From NCBI GenBank assembly GCA_010692425.1, contig JAAHHJ010000023.1, forward strand, positions 60,514-124,513: 64,000 nt of DNA, in the 5' to 3' direction. Positions 8,834 to 18,528 of the stretch are shown here, piece after piece (position 1 is the first letter of the stretch; every line of letters starts with the position of its first letter). The position numbers and the translations under genes are program-made. This DNA is from Symploca sp. SIO3C6 (lineage in GTDB: Bacteria; Cyanobacteriota; Cyanobacteriia; Cyanobacteriales; Coleofasciculaceae). Under the pieces are notes generated by a model. That model ran no database searches. It was not told the origin of the DNA and worked only from the letters and a program-made list of their open reading frames with translations.

Positions 8834-9739
8834 TTAAAAATATCGAATTTGAAGCAAGAGCCGGTCTTTCGTAATTGGTGTAGTTGCTTTGTGAAAGCAG
8901 AAAGGGTCTTGAAAGAAGCCCAAGCCTCTCTTACCTTCAATAACAATTTCCTTTTCTTTGCCGTAATAATTATGTACAGCATTGTCAGTTTGCTGACAAG
9001 GAGAAAGTAACATCTTTAAGGGCTTCTTGTCATGAGAAGTCTTAATCATGACGTGAGGACCGGAAGATGTATCCACATCAGTTATGTAAAAATAGATTCT
9101 TACAGAATTATAACCAGGAATATCGTAATGATAAATTACTGGTTCATTGAGGCGCTTTTGTTGTTCATCAGGTAAACTTGAAACCATAGTCCAACTCATA
9201 TACCGCAATATTCGAGTTGGCCAATAACCAAGATAACCTCGAGCTACTTGTAAAAGTAGAGGGTCTTGCACTAACTTTTCGATTGCTTCACAACCCATTA
9301 AAGTTGAGTCACTAAACTCTGCCAGTGCTACTGGATGCTTGCCTCGAAGATAACCGTTTTGTACCTCTGTAATTAGAAATTCACCCTCTGCTCTTGCCTC
9401 TCCAGTTGCAGAACAAGGAGTTGTACAAGCGTATTGGTAAACTTGTTCTATCATAGAATCGGGTAAATTTACACCAAACCCTACTCCTTCTCGGCGAATT
9501 TCTTGAACATATGTCTCGGCGTTAAGATTACCAAAGACTGATTGGTCACGAATGGTAAGATGCTGTTTGCTGACATTAGGATTACGGCTTTCTCTTTGGC
9601 TTTGAACCAAACTATATGCTCTTCGACCAAGGCTAAATCGAGCAATCAATCTTTCCATTGCTCGAGCCTGATCTCCTGTCCACAAACGCTCAGTTAGTGT
9701 TGATAATGCAGTAGAGTATTTTAATGTGTTGGTGGTCAT
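8834..9739 (-). CDS. PhyH-like Fe(II)/2-oxoglutarate oxygenase
   Basis: 301 residues. The double-stranded beta-helix metal site is visible as YHYDIPG (His204, Asp206) and FCFHKATTP (His283), followed by Arg293 in KDRLLLQIRYF as the likely 2-oxoglutarate anchor. The N-terminal ~90 residues are not conserved in the simplest PhyH proteins. It should hydroxylate or otherwise oxidise an aliphatic or sugar carbon, with Fe2+, O2 and 2-oxoglutarate. Its position between a glycosyltransferase and a sulfotransferase suggests it modifies the polysaccharide, a sugar nucleotide or a lipid carrier-linked unit; the substrate is inference only. Confidence 0.75.
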   Translation of the reverse strand: MTTNTLKYSTALSTLTERLWTGDQARAMERLIARFSLGRRAYSLVQSQRESRNPNVSKQHLTIRDQSVFGNLNAETYVQEIRREGVGFGVNLPDSMIEQVYQYACTTPCSATGEARAEGEFLITEVQNGYLRGKHPVALAEFSDSTLMGCEAIEKLVQDPLLLQVARGYLGYWPTRILRYMSWTMVSSLPDEQQKRLNEPVIYHYDIPGYNSVRIYFYITDVDTSSGPHVMIKTSHDKKPLKMLLSPCQQTDNAVHNYYGKEKEIVIEGKRGLGFFQDPFCFHKATTPITKDRLLLQIRYF

Positions 9740-9800
9740 GTCAACTCCTAGTAATAAATTAACAATAAGAATGTTTCTGCATCACTGTGGAGATTTTGAA

Positions 9801-10799
9801 TCAAAGACTCCCCTTCATCAAACGATTCGCCCGGACTCCTTTCCAGATGACAGTAAGTAGATTACAGATAGTAATTATGCGGACACGTTGTGCAACTGCT
9901 GGAAGGCTATAAAGTCTTGAATATCCCATTTTTTCCATTAAATCACCGCAAATAAATTCAATATCTTTTATTTGTTGTTCACTTAAAAAAGCCTTAAATT
10001 TGCCAACGCTTTGCACATTCAATTCCTTCTTTGTCCCCAGCATATGCTGACCACCGTCACCGATCTGAGGATTCCGTGCATCCTCATTGAAGTTTAGCAT
10101 TTCATTGACGAAATCAGTATTCAAATTTAAGAAATTACAGATTTTATTTAAATTAGTAATTGGATCTGATACTAAATCTTCATATTTTAACTTTAGGTAA
10201 CGGTTATTGCCTAGTATTTCTCCTTGCTTAGTCATCGTTCTAAATACAAATTGCCACTGCCAAGCAAGGATAATGTGCGCTGGAAATATTTTCCTAAGTG
10301 GTACAATTTCAGGTAAAGATTTTTCCATTGAGGTAATAACGTCTCGTGGGTCGCGAATAATATTAACAAATTGTGCTTCAGGATACCATTCTTGAAGGCG
10401 ATAAACAAACTGCCAATTCTGAGGCTTTTTTTCTCCCCAGCGAGCATTTTCTTTACCCATTGAAATAGCACAAGCTTGATAAAGACAAGCCAATAATACA
10501 CTGTTATCAGCTGGTAAGTTCTTTTGTAAAAGCCCCCTGAAATATTCTTCATTTAGGATTGAATCATAGTAATTTGGTATAGTTTTCAGGATCCAATCAA
10601 TATCTTTAATCTGATGAGTACGATGACGATATTGTCTAGGAATTCGCTGAAAAGCCTCTGATTCTTTGGGTATAAAGAGATCTGGGTGTCTATTAAGCAT
10701 GAGGCGCAGCATAGTTGTACCAGATCTGCTGTAGCCAATTACAAATACTGGGTCTAGACGAACTTTTTTATTTTCTTTCACAACCGATTGAACTTTCAT
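9801..10799 (-). CDS. Sulfotransferase
   Basis: 332 residues. The 5'-phosphosulfate-binding loop is GYSRSGTTMLRL (residues ~22-33), and the 3'-phosphate-binding region is VNIIRDPRDVITSM (~140-153). LKYEDLVSDP (~197-206) is the usual third block. These define PAPS-dependent sulfotransferases, here probably acting on carbohydrate. The C-terminal hydrophobic patch is short. Fits between the oxygenase (62 bp downstream) and a GT4 enzyme in the polysaccharide array. One of six sulfotransferase genes in this locus; closest in motif style to the one at 29600. Confidence 0.88.
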   Translation of the reverse strand: MKVQSVVKENKKVRLDPVFVIGYSRSGTTMLRLMLNRHPDLFIPKESEAFQRIPRQYRHRTHQIKDIDWILKTIPNYYDSILNEEYFRGLLQKNLPADNSVLLACLYQACAISMGKENARWGEKKPQNWQFVYRLQEWYPEAQFVNIIRDPRDVITSMEKSLPEIVPLRKIFPAHIILAWQWQFVFRTMTKQGEILGNNRYLKLKYEDLVSDPITNLNKICNFLNLNTDFVNEMLNFNEDARNPQIGDGGQHMLGTKKELNVQSVGKFKAFLSEQQIKDIEFICGDLMEKMGYSRLYSLPAVAQRVRIITICNLLTVIWKGVRANRLMKGSL

Positions 10800-10923
10800 C
10801 TGATATTTCCTTATTCATTCTAAACTTAATAATTTTCAATAATTAGTATATGATTTATGGCTGTGATGCATTATATTGTAAAATTTTTAAAAATTGTGAC
10901 TCATTGTAATAAATTGAATCATC

Positions 10924-12219
10924 TTAATTGTCTAAACTTGAATGGCTATTAGCATTAATTATGTCTTGATATAAATTGACTATTTGCATTGCCTTCTGTC
11001 CCCATTCAAATTCTCTAACTCTTTCAATTGAGTTTGCTGACATCTCTGACCGTAGTTTCTCATCTTTGACTAGAGTCCTTATTTTATTTGTTAATTCCCT
11101 AATCACATATTCTCTCGAAACAGGTTCTATACTAAAACCTGTTTTTTGGTTTACATATTCTCCAATACCACCGTTATTTACAACAATACAGGGCAACCCG
11201 CAAGCCATAGCCTCTAATACGACTGCTCCGCCAAATTCTCTAATAGAAGGGAAACAAAATACATCAGCATTACTATAATATTCAACTGTATCTTTTTGAG
11301 GAACCCAACCTGCAAATTTTACTATTTTGCCCAAACTAAGTTCTTGGACTCTTTTTTCTAAAATACTTTTTTCGGAACCATCACCTACTATTGTGAACGT
11401 TACTCTATTTTGGATTGACTCTTCCAATTTGCCAATTGCTTCAATAACCATGTCAGCTCCTTTATAAGGAACTAGCCTACCCACGAATAACAAATTTACT
11501 TTTTCTGATTGATTGGCTACTTTACGACCATGTAAAAATTCTTTTAAAATACCATTTTCATAGAAAAGCTGTATTCTGTCATCTGAAGTCTTAAATATAT
11601 CTTTCAACATATTTAAAGTGAAAGTTGAACCGGCCAAGACTTTATCTGCCTTCTTGTAGGTTTCCACATATCCTGGTATTAAATATCTGCCAATTGCTCT
11701 CAAGAAATTAAATTGAGCAGATTCTTGTCTAGCTACTTCTTGAAAACCTGGTGGAAAAGGAACTCCTCCATTAACTGGTCCTAGAATAAAAGGAGTATTT
11801 CTACAGGCTTTAACGATCTTAGCCGGATACCTAGGCATCATTGGAGTGATCACATGTACTATGTCATAATCTCCCTTAAGAACTTTATTTTTGAATTTCT
11901 TATAGACATTATGATTAAATTCCGCATATATAGGGTAAGTTAGTGCATTATATAATGGCCAGTTAACTCTTCCCTTAGATGTAAAATGCTCTACGATTGA
12001 ATGATACTTAGCGCTCAAAGCACTTTCATACATATAAATAACATCTTGATCAACTGCAATTTTTTGAATAGTTGCCTCATTCCTGCCATGAGTAACAAGA
12101 GTGACATCCGCTATTTCGCTAATTGCCTTGTAATAGTTGTAGCCTTCTAATGGTACAGAAAATCCTTCGGGGTTACATTGTTCTACAATAAGTAATACTT
12201 TAATTATTTTGTTAGACAT
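10924..12219 (-). CDS. Family 4 glycosyltransferase
   Basis: 431 residues from an ATG at 12219, which is preceded by GAGAAAG. An in-frame TTG at 12234 would sit inside that ribosome binding site, so I reject it. C-terminal Rossmann half: LLFVGRLVPYKGAD (~248-261), the GT4 donor-site block, and FCFPSIREFGGAVVLEAMACGLP (split here as CFPSIREFGG and VVLEAMACG), the E-x7-E motif. PVNGGVPFPPGF resembles the polysaccharide GT4 enzyme at 19490 (PMNGGMDYPPAF), so the two are probably distant paralogues. Retaining GT-B enzyme adding one sugar of the repeat unit. Confidence 0.87.
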   Translation of the reverse strand: MSNKIIKVLLIVEQCNPEGFSVPLEGYNYYKAISEIADVTLVTHGRNEATIQKIAVDQDVIYMYESALSAKYHSIVEHFTSKGRVNWPLYNALTYPIYAEFNHNVYKKFKNKVLKGDYDIVHVITPMMPRYPAKIVKACRNTPFILGPVNGGVPFPPGFQEVARQESAQFNFLRAIGRYLIPGYVETYKKADKVLAGSTFTLNMLKDIFKTSDDRIQLFYENGILKEFLHGRKVANQSEKVNLLFVGRLVPYKGADMVIEAIGKLEESIQNRVTFTIVGDGSEKSILEKRVQELSLGKIVKFAGWVPQKDTVEYYSNADVFCFPSIREFGGAVVLEAMACGLPCIVVNNGGIGEYVNQKTGFSIEPVSREYVIRELTNKIRTLVKDEKLRSEMSANSIERVREFEWGQKAMQIVNLYQDIINANSHSSLDN

Positions 12220-12340
12220 TTTTATCTTTCTCAAAATTAAGCCTAAAGGGAAATAATCTAAAATATAGATCTATTTTACTTGTCAAATAATTAACTAAAT
12301 TCAACTCAATATGACTCTTGCTATAGTAAGAAATTTCAAT

Positions 12341-14080
12341 TTATCTAGTATCAACAATTTCATTTTGTTTAATAAAGTTCATGAGGGCATCATACCTAGG
12401 TGAACTATCTTGGTCTATGTGTTCCAAAGCGCCCCAGCTACCCCATTTACTGGGCTTACCTATAGAGGAAAAATGCATAAATAAAGTACGAATCCCTTCG
12501 GGGTCTTTCCATGCTTCTAGCATTTCTGTATATCTATCATAAAATTCTGGTTTTCTATGCAATTCTATAAAAAATTCTGTTAATTTTTTATTGTGTGCTA
12601 CTTGTTTCCTGCCAACAACATGACTACCACCTTCATAAACAAGTAATTCTAATCCTTTTTCTTGAGCTATTTTTGAATAGTCGTCAAAGCGTGTTGCTAA
12701 GTCTTCTGTATTATCACCTTCGGTACCCAATACACTTCCATCTTTCAATTGAGTTAAAGCTCTTTCAAATTCATTTATATTTGGATCATCTATCCAAGAT
12801 TCTAAAGTTTTTTCGTATTTAGGTTGACCTAATCGACCACTAAAGTACCCAGTTATTGCTAGCGCATCGATACCATGTTCATAGCAAGGAGCTTCTTTCC
12901 ATTTGTCGCAATTCAAAACCTGCCCTGCAACCCAAGGATTGGCTGTGTGAGTTCCCATAACACATTTGACTCGATTACTCTCTTGAGCAAACGCCTCTTT
13001 CCAAATCTTGCACATTTGAGCAGTTCGCACACCGTATGATTGATGTGGGGTTTTACCACCTGGAATTGCGCCATTATCCTTGACCCAGTGAAATTGTTTG
13101 AAGTTAGAATTCCAAACTTCATTGGAGTATTCCAAGTAAATTGTCAAATCTGGATCTAAACTGTCTTTCACTAGCTGGGCAAAGTTAGCCAGATATTGAT
13201 CTGTAGCCATATGCGGCATAGTAAACCAAGGGTTAATCTTTAATCGATTGGCTAGTTCAATCATAATTTCTGCGGGTACGCCTTTCCCATGGGCGTATGA
13301 GGCATCGTCTAGTTTTGGTCTATTTTTCCATTCTCTTTGCTCCGAACTATTGGTATTCATCCAGTCCATAAAACGGAGGGCTTGAAATGTACTAATTTTG
13401 TCTATAAACTTAGGATTAAATATTTCAGATTCATAATTATCTTCATCTTCGATTTTAACAACATGAATGTTACGAATATAGTTGCCTGTTTTATTAGGAT
13501 CGGTAGAAGTAATTGCTAGATATATGCCAGCGTTTGATGGAGTTACATTAATTATATCCTTTCCTGGTTTTGAGCCAGCTTCATCTTTGTTAGCATCAAA
13601 CTTGTATTCTATGGTGCCTTCTCCATCGTAGAGAACAACATATTGCCCTCCAGGATAACTACCTATATCTCTAAACATTACAGTGGCAACATGAGTATAC
13701 TCAGGAGCAGCTTCTGGTGAAGGTAAGGACTTAACCCAGCCGTGTTCATCCAAGTCCAGTTTATCGTATTCATTAGTACTCCAAGAATTGCTACAACCTG
13801 ATTTTCCACGTGTGCATTGAGTAATCCATTTTTTTGAAGATTTAAATGCATCCAAAAAAGGCAGCTCACTTGACCAATTGGAAACACGATAAAGATTAAC
13901 GCCCAAAGATAATCTAGCCTCAGAGGAGTTAGTTATGTTAGTTGTTTGATTAGCATTGGTTGATTCGGTTGCCTTGGATGAATCGATGGCATGTTGTAAA
14001 TTGCCACAACTTAAAATTAAAGATAATGTCAATCCTAAAATGGACATTATCACCAATTTTAGATGGATTGTTTTGAGCAT
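12341..14080 (-). CDS. Clan GH-A-like glycoside hydrolase lipoprotein
   Basis: About 579 residues from an ATG at 14080; a TTG start at 14116 would add 12. The N-terminus is a lipoprotein signal (hydrophobic core, then LILSC). Two candidate catalytic glutamates sit in contexts typical of clan GH-A: YLEYSNEVWN (acid/base) and LLVYEGGSHV (nucleophile), about 160 residues apart. A beta-sandwich-like region (~100-225) precedes the barrel. The position inside the polysaccharide locus suggests a periplasmic or outer-membrane enzyme that trims, releases or remodels the polymer. Family number not assignable by eye; resembles proteins annotated as cellulose-binding or hypothetical. Confidence 0.65.
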   Translation of the reverse strand: MLKTIHLKLVIMSILGLTLSLILSCGNLQHAIDSSKATESTNANQTTNITNSSEARLSLGVNLYRVSNWSSELPFLDAFKSSKKWITQCTRGKSGCSNSWSTNEYDKLDLDEHGWVKSLPSPEAAPEYTHVATVMFRDIGSYPGGQYVVLYDGEGTIEYKFDANKDEAGSKPGKDIINVTPSNAGIYLAITSTDPNKTGNYIRNIHVVKIEDEDNYESEIFNPKFIDKISTFQALRFMDWMNTNSSEQREWKNRPKLDDASYAHGKGVPAEIMIELANRLKINPWFTMPHMATDQYLANFAQLVKDSLDPDLTIYLEYSNEVWNSNFKQFHWVKDNGAIPGGKTPHQSYGVRTAQMCKIWKEAFAQESNRVKCVMGTHTANPWVAGQVLNCDKWKEAPCYEHGIDALAITGYFSGRLGQPKYEKTLESWIDDPNINEFERALTQLKDGSVLGTEGDNTEDLATRFDDYSKIAQEKGLELLVYEGGSHVVGRKQVAHNKKLTEFFIELHRKPEFYDRYTEMLEAWKDPEGIRTLFMHFSSIGKPSKWGSWGALEHIDQDSSPRYDALMNFIKQNEIVDTR

Positions 14081-14139
14081 TTGGTGTAGAGTTAATAATT
14101 TTAGTAGGTACTCCAACTACAAAATGAATGCTTGAAACT

Positions 14140-15237
14140 TCACACGTAAACTAGACGATAGTAAGCTTGATACTCTTCCGACAACAAAGGCTGCCACCAA
14201 TCACGGTGATTTAAATACCACTCAATTGTGCGGCGAAGTCCTCCTTCCACAGTTTCTGCTGGAGTCCAACCCAATTCAGTTGTAATTTTGCTAGCATCAA
14301 TGGCATAGCGTCGGTCATGCCCTGGTCGATCTTTAACAAAGGTAATTAATTGTTGGGCTGGACGTACAGGTAAGTCAGGTGCTAACTCATTCATTAGTTC
14401 GCACAATTTGTTAACTAGGTCAATATTTTTGACTTCGTTATTGCCACCAATGTTGTAAGTTTCTCCAGGTTTACCCTTGTGAATCACTACATCTAAAGCA
14501 CGGCAATGATCGCCTACATAAAGCCAATCTCGAATGTTTTGCCCATCCCCATAGACTGGCAGAGATTTGCCTAACAGGATGTTAATACACATCAAGGGAA
14601 TCAATTTTTCAGGGAAATGGTAGGGACCGTAATTATTAGAGCAATTAGTGATTATAGTAGGTAAACCATAGGTATGATAATAGGCGCGGGCTAAGTGATC
14701 ACTGCCAGCTTTGGAAGCTGAATAGGGACTATTGGGAGTGTAGGGTGTAGTTTCAGTAAATGGGTGATCGTCGGGGTTAAGACTCCCATATACCTCATCT
14801 GTGGAAACATGGAGGAAGCGATCGCTATTTAGTTTCCCACGCTTCTCCCAGTGATGCCGAAAGCTATCTAACAGGGTGAAAGTACCTACAACATTAGTGC
14901 GGATAAATGCATCTGGTCCTAAAATTGAGCGGTCAACATGAGATTCCGCGGCAAAATGAGCCACTGTGTCGATCATTTCTTCCTCTAGAAGAGCATTTAC
15001 TAAGGTGCGATCGCAAATGTCTCCATGGACAAACCGAAAATTGTTTTGGTGCGTTAAGTCTGCCAGGTTTTGACGGTTTCCGGCATAGGTGAGGGCATCA
15101 AGCACGACAATACGATCATTTGGGTATTGTTCACACCAGTGATGAACAAAATTCGAGCCGATAAATCCAGCACCGCCTGTAACTAATAAACGACGCGCTT
15201 CGTTTCTGGCTGGTTGTTCTTGTTGAAAATCAATCAT
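14140..15237 (-). CDS. rfbB: dTDP-glucose 4,6-dehydratase
   Basis: 365 residues of the extended short-chain dehydrogenase family. NAD-binding [14 protein letters not shown] (residues ~20-33), STDEVYG with the catalytic Asp-Glu pair, and [11 protein letters not shown] with the YxxxK pair are all present, as are [15 protein letters not shown] and the C-terminal WYLNHRDWW typical of RmlB. Converts dTDP-glucose to dTDP-4-keto-6-deoxyglucose, the branch point for dTDP-rhamnose and for dTDP-amino sugars. It is separated from rfbA, rfbC and rfbD (24766-27313) by 9.5 kb of glycosyltransferase and tailoring genes. Confidence 0.96.
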   Translation of the reverse strand: MIDFQQEQPARNEARRLLVTGGAGFIGSNFVHHWCEQYPNDRIVVLDALTYAGNRQNLADLTHQNNFRFVHGDICDRTLVNALLEEEMIDTVAHFAAESHVDRSILGPDAFIRTNVVGTFTLLDSFRHHWEKRGKLNSDRFLHVSTDEVYGSLNPDDHPFTETTPYTPNSPYSASKAGSDHLARAYYHTYGLPTIITNCSNNYGPYHFPEKLIPLMCINILLGKSLPVYGDGQNIRDWLYVGDHCRALDVVIHKGKPGETYNIGGNNEVKNIDLVNKLCELMNELAPDLPVRPAQQLITFVKDRPGHDRRYAIDASKITTELGWTPAETVEGGLRRTIEWYLNHRDWWQPLLSEEYQAYYRLVYV

Positions 15238-15356
15238 AGTTTGTACTAATTTTACTAACGAGATGTTAAAGTATCAGTCTCTATCTATCTGTTGCCAATA
15301 TCCGGTGTTAAGTAATGGTAAAAGTATAACTAAATCTTTGAATTAAAGAATCTAAG

Positions 15357-16412
15357 CTAATCATTCAGTTGCAAACGCCGTAATGCTTGCCTAACACGAC
15401 CAAATACCGGTTGCCATACTTCGTAGTTCCATTGTGTCTTAGCAAAAGCTAATAGTGAAGAGATCTGGGAATTTAAGGCTGGTCTATCGGATTTACTTAA
15501 TCCGATGTGTGAGTAAGATATATAAAAAGATTTTGGGTCATCTGAATAGGTAAAATAACACTCTTTTAAGCTCTTCTTCCATGTCATGAAGTGTATGTAC
15601 ATAATCTCATCGACTTTATGGTATAGTTTTCCACTTTCCCAGTACCAGTCATTTACACATCTCCCCAGACGTCCAATAAGACGATCACGGCTTGGATTCA
15701 CACAGTGTGCTAACCACTGGGACCAATTAGTTGGTAATAGGGGATTTCCTAGTTTTATCAAATCTGAATTAGCATAGTTTACTAACCAGTCTGACCAATA
15801 GACCAATACCTCTCCTTTTTTGGCTAAAGCTTGAACGATATTTGTCATAGCAGCTTCATCAAAGCCGCCAGTTTTTGGAACTTGTAATTGACCTTGATAA
15901 TAAGGTACTTTAGTGAAAATACTATTAATCCTAATGTTATTCCTAAAAAGACTGAAATGACCACAGATCATTTCTTTTCTTGCTGATATGATTTCGTACT
16001 TACTGAGGATGTTGTCATTAATGAAGTTACGAATATCTCCCCAAACGACATCAAGATCACAATGTCCCCAAAAATCATAGTCATGGATATAATCTGGGAA
16101 AATAACACCAAATGTAGGTTTAAAATCACATATTTTGTAAACAAATGGTAGTTCAACTTTGAAGCCTAGTTTTTCCGAGGCTAACACACCAAACTTTTCA
16201 AGGGTAAATGGTACGAATCTTACATTGTTCAGCGAAAGATCAGGAATTTCACAATCTGTAAAGAAAAGCCAGTCTATGCTAGGATTATATTTACATGATT
16301 GTAGAAAAGCAGGAAACCATGTAGGCCATTGACCAAAGTAAGCAACAATTAATACAATTTTAATTGTCGTTGTTTTTCGCGCTTCCATATTTAGCATTGG
16401 TGCACTAGCCAT
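15357..16412 (-). CDS. DUF6625-type putative glycosyltransferase, copy 1
   Basis: 351 residues. After a variable ~18-residue start, the core opens IVLIVAYFGQWPTWFPAFL and continues with FKPTFGVIFPDYI and YDFWGHCDLDVVWGD. The CDLD looks like a metal-binding DxD of GT-A enzymes. MYIHFMTWKKSL is near the C-terminus. I recognise this as the DUF6625 family, found in polysaccharide loci but without a settled reaction. A clear paralogue lies at 44218-45225 on the other strand; copy 1 carries an extra ~20 residues before the conserved WYWESGKLYHK. AAAGG precedes the chosen ATG. Probably a cytoplasmic sugar transferase. Confidence 0.75.
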   Translation of the reverse strand: MASAPMLNMEARKTTTIKIVLIVAYFGQWPTWFPAFLQSCKYNPSIDWLFFTDCEIPDLSLNNVRFVPFTLEKFGVLASEKLGFKVELPFVYKICDFKPTFGVIFPDYIHDYDFWGHCDLDVVWGDIRNFINDNILSKYEIISARKEMICGHFSLFRNNIRINSIFTKVPYYQGQLQVPKTGGFDEAAMTNIVQALAKKGEVLVYWSDWLVNYANSDLIKLGNPLLPTNWSQWLAHCVNPSRDRLIGRLGRCVNDWYWESGKLYHKVDEIMYIHFMTWKKSLKECYFTYSDDPKSFYISYSHIGLSKSDRPALNSQISSLLAFAKTQWNYEVWQPVFGRVRQALRRLQLND

Positions 16413-16436
16413 AGAGCCTTTGATAAAACTAGCTGT

Positions 16437-17384
16437 CTATTGATTGTACTTAAGAAGTTCAATATCCCCATGGAAAGATGAAACAAATGGCATTTTTTGC
16501 TTCATTTTCTTCAATTCCTTATTCTTCGATAATTCCAACTTTCGTACAATCATTTTGGTGCCCAAATCCCAAAATGACTCATCTCTGCCAGCATGTTTAA
16601 GGAATTGTCTAGCATCCTTTTCTATTAAATCAACAGTCCATTTCAGCGTAGTTTCCTCCCATATTGGAGCAAAGTCCATCTTTTTCCGAAGAAACTTGCG
16701 AAATACATTCTTAACTGGTTGAGGTAGTCTTCGAGCAGCAAGTCCAAATTTTGTACGTCGCAGAGCAAACCATATTGCTCCGTCTCTTAACATCTTTGAG
16801 CGGGGATTATAATTTTTGTCGGCATTGGGAATATTGTAAGTGGGGTTAACCCCAAGAAATTCAAAGCAATGCTTCAAAACGGTCTTCGGATCAGCGAGGA
16901 AATCTTCAAAAAAGATTATAGCAATTTGTTCATCAGAAAAATAGCGCCGAAATTGGTTGATTTGCTGCCAATATAAACTTGAATCTATCAGGGGTCTCCA
17001 CTCACGCACAGCTATATTAAATTCAGGAATTCGATCCCCATCTCGAACATGTTCACACCACATAGACTCGAGACGATCTATTGGGTGCCTAACCATATAA
17101 ATTAGTTTAGCTTCAGGGAGGTCATTGACTAATCTACGAGGCACATCCGGCCATAATGAGGTAACACTTAAGTAACAGGAACCATCCCCAATAGCAGTTT
17201 CACCAGACAGTGTTTGGAAATGATTTTCATACCACTGTTTTCCCCGGTGATAGTAACGGTTAAAGAAGTTAATCTCCTTTTTCTGATGAGGAAGGAACAC
17301 GTCAGGATGCTTGATTAGATTATTGTACAAACTCGTCGTCCCAGATTTGGGGACTCCAATAATCACAAAATTTGGTAAAGTCAT
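16437..17384 (-). CDS. Sulfotransferase
   Basis: 315 residues. PAPS-binding loop IIGVPKSGTTSLYNNL at residues ~8-23, 3'-phosphate block YMVRHPIDRLESMW at ~96-109, and IIFFEDFLADP at ~157-167. These are the three landmarks of heparan/carbohydrate-type sulfotransferases. Length is normal for the family. It lies 24 bp upstream of DUF6625 copy 1 and 120 bp after the aldo/keto reductase in the same direction, so it is likely in the same transcript. Acceptor presumed to be the polysaccharide or its lipid-linked precursor. Confidence 0.9.
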   Translation of the reverse strand: MTLPNFVIIGVPKSGTTSLYNNLIKHPDVFLPHQKKEINFFNRYYHRGKQWYENHFQTLSGETAIGDGSCYLSVTSLWPDVPRRLVNDLPEAKLIYMVRHPIDRLESMWCEHVRDGDRIPEFNIAVREWRPLIDSSLYWQQINQFRRYFSDEQIAIIFFEDFLADPKTVLKHCFEFLGVNPTYNIPNADKNYNPRSKMLRDGAIWFALRRTKFGLAARRLPQPVKNVFRKFLRKKMDFAPIWEETTLKWTVDLIEKDARQFLKHAGRDESFWDLGTKMIVRKLELSKNKELKKMKQKMPFVSSFHGDIELLKYNQ

Positions 17385-17504
17385 ATCTATGTCAAATATT
17401 TATAGCAGTGCGTTCTCGGCTATTTACAATACAAACACTCTAATTATTTGATAACCAAGTATCGATTGGTGATTGGTAAATACACCAGTGTGCAGCGCTA
17501 AATA

Positions 17505-18527
17505 TTATCTAATCCTGACTGGTATTGTTACATATCGTTTTAGATAACCGTTAACTCGGTGCTGAATTTTCCGTCTTAGTGATCCTAAAAATAATTGCTG
17601 CCTGACCCTGTGCAAAGCCTCATGGGTTTTGTGATCTAAAGGAGAAAGTTCAAACACCCTTAATGCATCTCGGTAATTTTGAATAGATCTACTACCTAGA
17701 ACTATAGTATGGGTAGTATCAAAGTCCAATAGGTAACGGAGGGCAAAAGCAGTCATCGGAACACCTTCTGGAAGAAATCGTTTGTAAACTGCGCACCTTT
17801 GAGGATCCCAGAGGGGAAATTTGTGCTTACGGAAGTCTTGGTCAGAAAACTGGGGTTTTTGGTGGAAATACTTCCCTGACAACAAACCTGATTTGAATGC
17901 TCCTCGGACTATAGCTCCAAGATTGTTTTCTTTGACTAGGTTAAGCATTTTAGATGGGTAGGTCAGAAGAGATTGTTCAAACAGAATCACCTCTGCGGCA
18001 TTTTGAGCTGCCAGCTGACCTAGAACTTTATGATCGTAGGTAGAGATGCCGTAAAACCGAATCTTCCCCTCCTGTTTTAAAGTTTCTAAGACCTCCCTAC
18101 CCTCTAAAATTCTATTGGGGTCTGGATGGCAATGGTAAAGGTAAATATCGACATAATCTGTTTGCAGTCGTTTCAGACTGCCCTCAAGACTTCTACCGAT
18201 AGTATCTGGGCTAGGATTAGTGATTCTGTTTCCATCTTTTCCCAGCCGCCATCCAAACTTGGTACTCAAGATCCATTGATCTCTAATTCCCTTGATTGCT
18301 TCCCCAATGCGCCTCTCTCCTTCCCCATCTCCATATATTTCCGCTGAATCGATAAAGTTGATGCCAAGATCTCCACAGGCACGGATCAAATCAATCACTT
18401 TGTCCTGCCCCGGATCATCAAAACCGTCTGGTTGACCACCAATTATCAGGGGGCCGCTCAGTTGCCAAGTACCAATACCGATTGCGGAAACTTTGAGACC
18501 GGTTCTACCGAGAATACGATACTCCAT
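17505..18527 (-). CDS. Aldo/keto reductase
   Basis: 340 residues with an aldo/keto reductase TIM barrel. The catalytic tetrad is visible: Asp and Tyr in NFIDSAEIYGDGEGE, Lys in ILSTKFGW, His in IYLYHCH. NADPH-site segment HTIVLGSRSIQNYRDAL lies near the C-terminus, followed by a basic tail. The start ATG is one nucleotide after the TGA of the upstream PhyH-like gene, with AGGAAG inside the end of that gene, so the two are translationally coupled. That coupling suggests successive redox steps on one substrate, possibly a sugar; this is inference. Confidence 0.88.
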   Translation of the reverse strand: MEYRILGRTGLKVSAIGIGTWQLSGPLIIGGQPDGFDDPGQDKVIDLIRACGDLGINFIDSAEIYGDGEGERRIGEAIKGIRDQWILSTKFGWRLGKDGNRITNPSPDTIGRSLEGSLKRLQTDYVDIYLYHCHPDPNRILEGREVLETLKQEGKIRFYGISTYDHKVLGQLAAQNAAEVILFEQSLLTYPSKMLNLVKENNLGAIVRGAFKSGLLSGKYFHQKPQFSDQDFRKHKFPLWDPQRCAVYKRFLPEGVPMTAFALRYLLDFDTTHTIVLGSRSIQNYRDALRVFELSPLDHKTHEALHRVRQQLFLGSLRRKIQHRVNGYLKRYVTIPVRIR

Positions 18528-18528
18528 C

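Noticed and set aside
17410..17425. TATAGCAGTGCG as a third copy of the dispersed repeat
   Set aside because: Only the first dozen bases resemble the repeat tip; the rest does not match.
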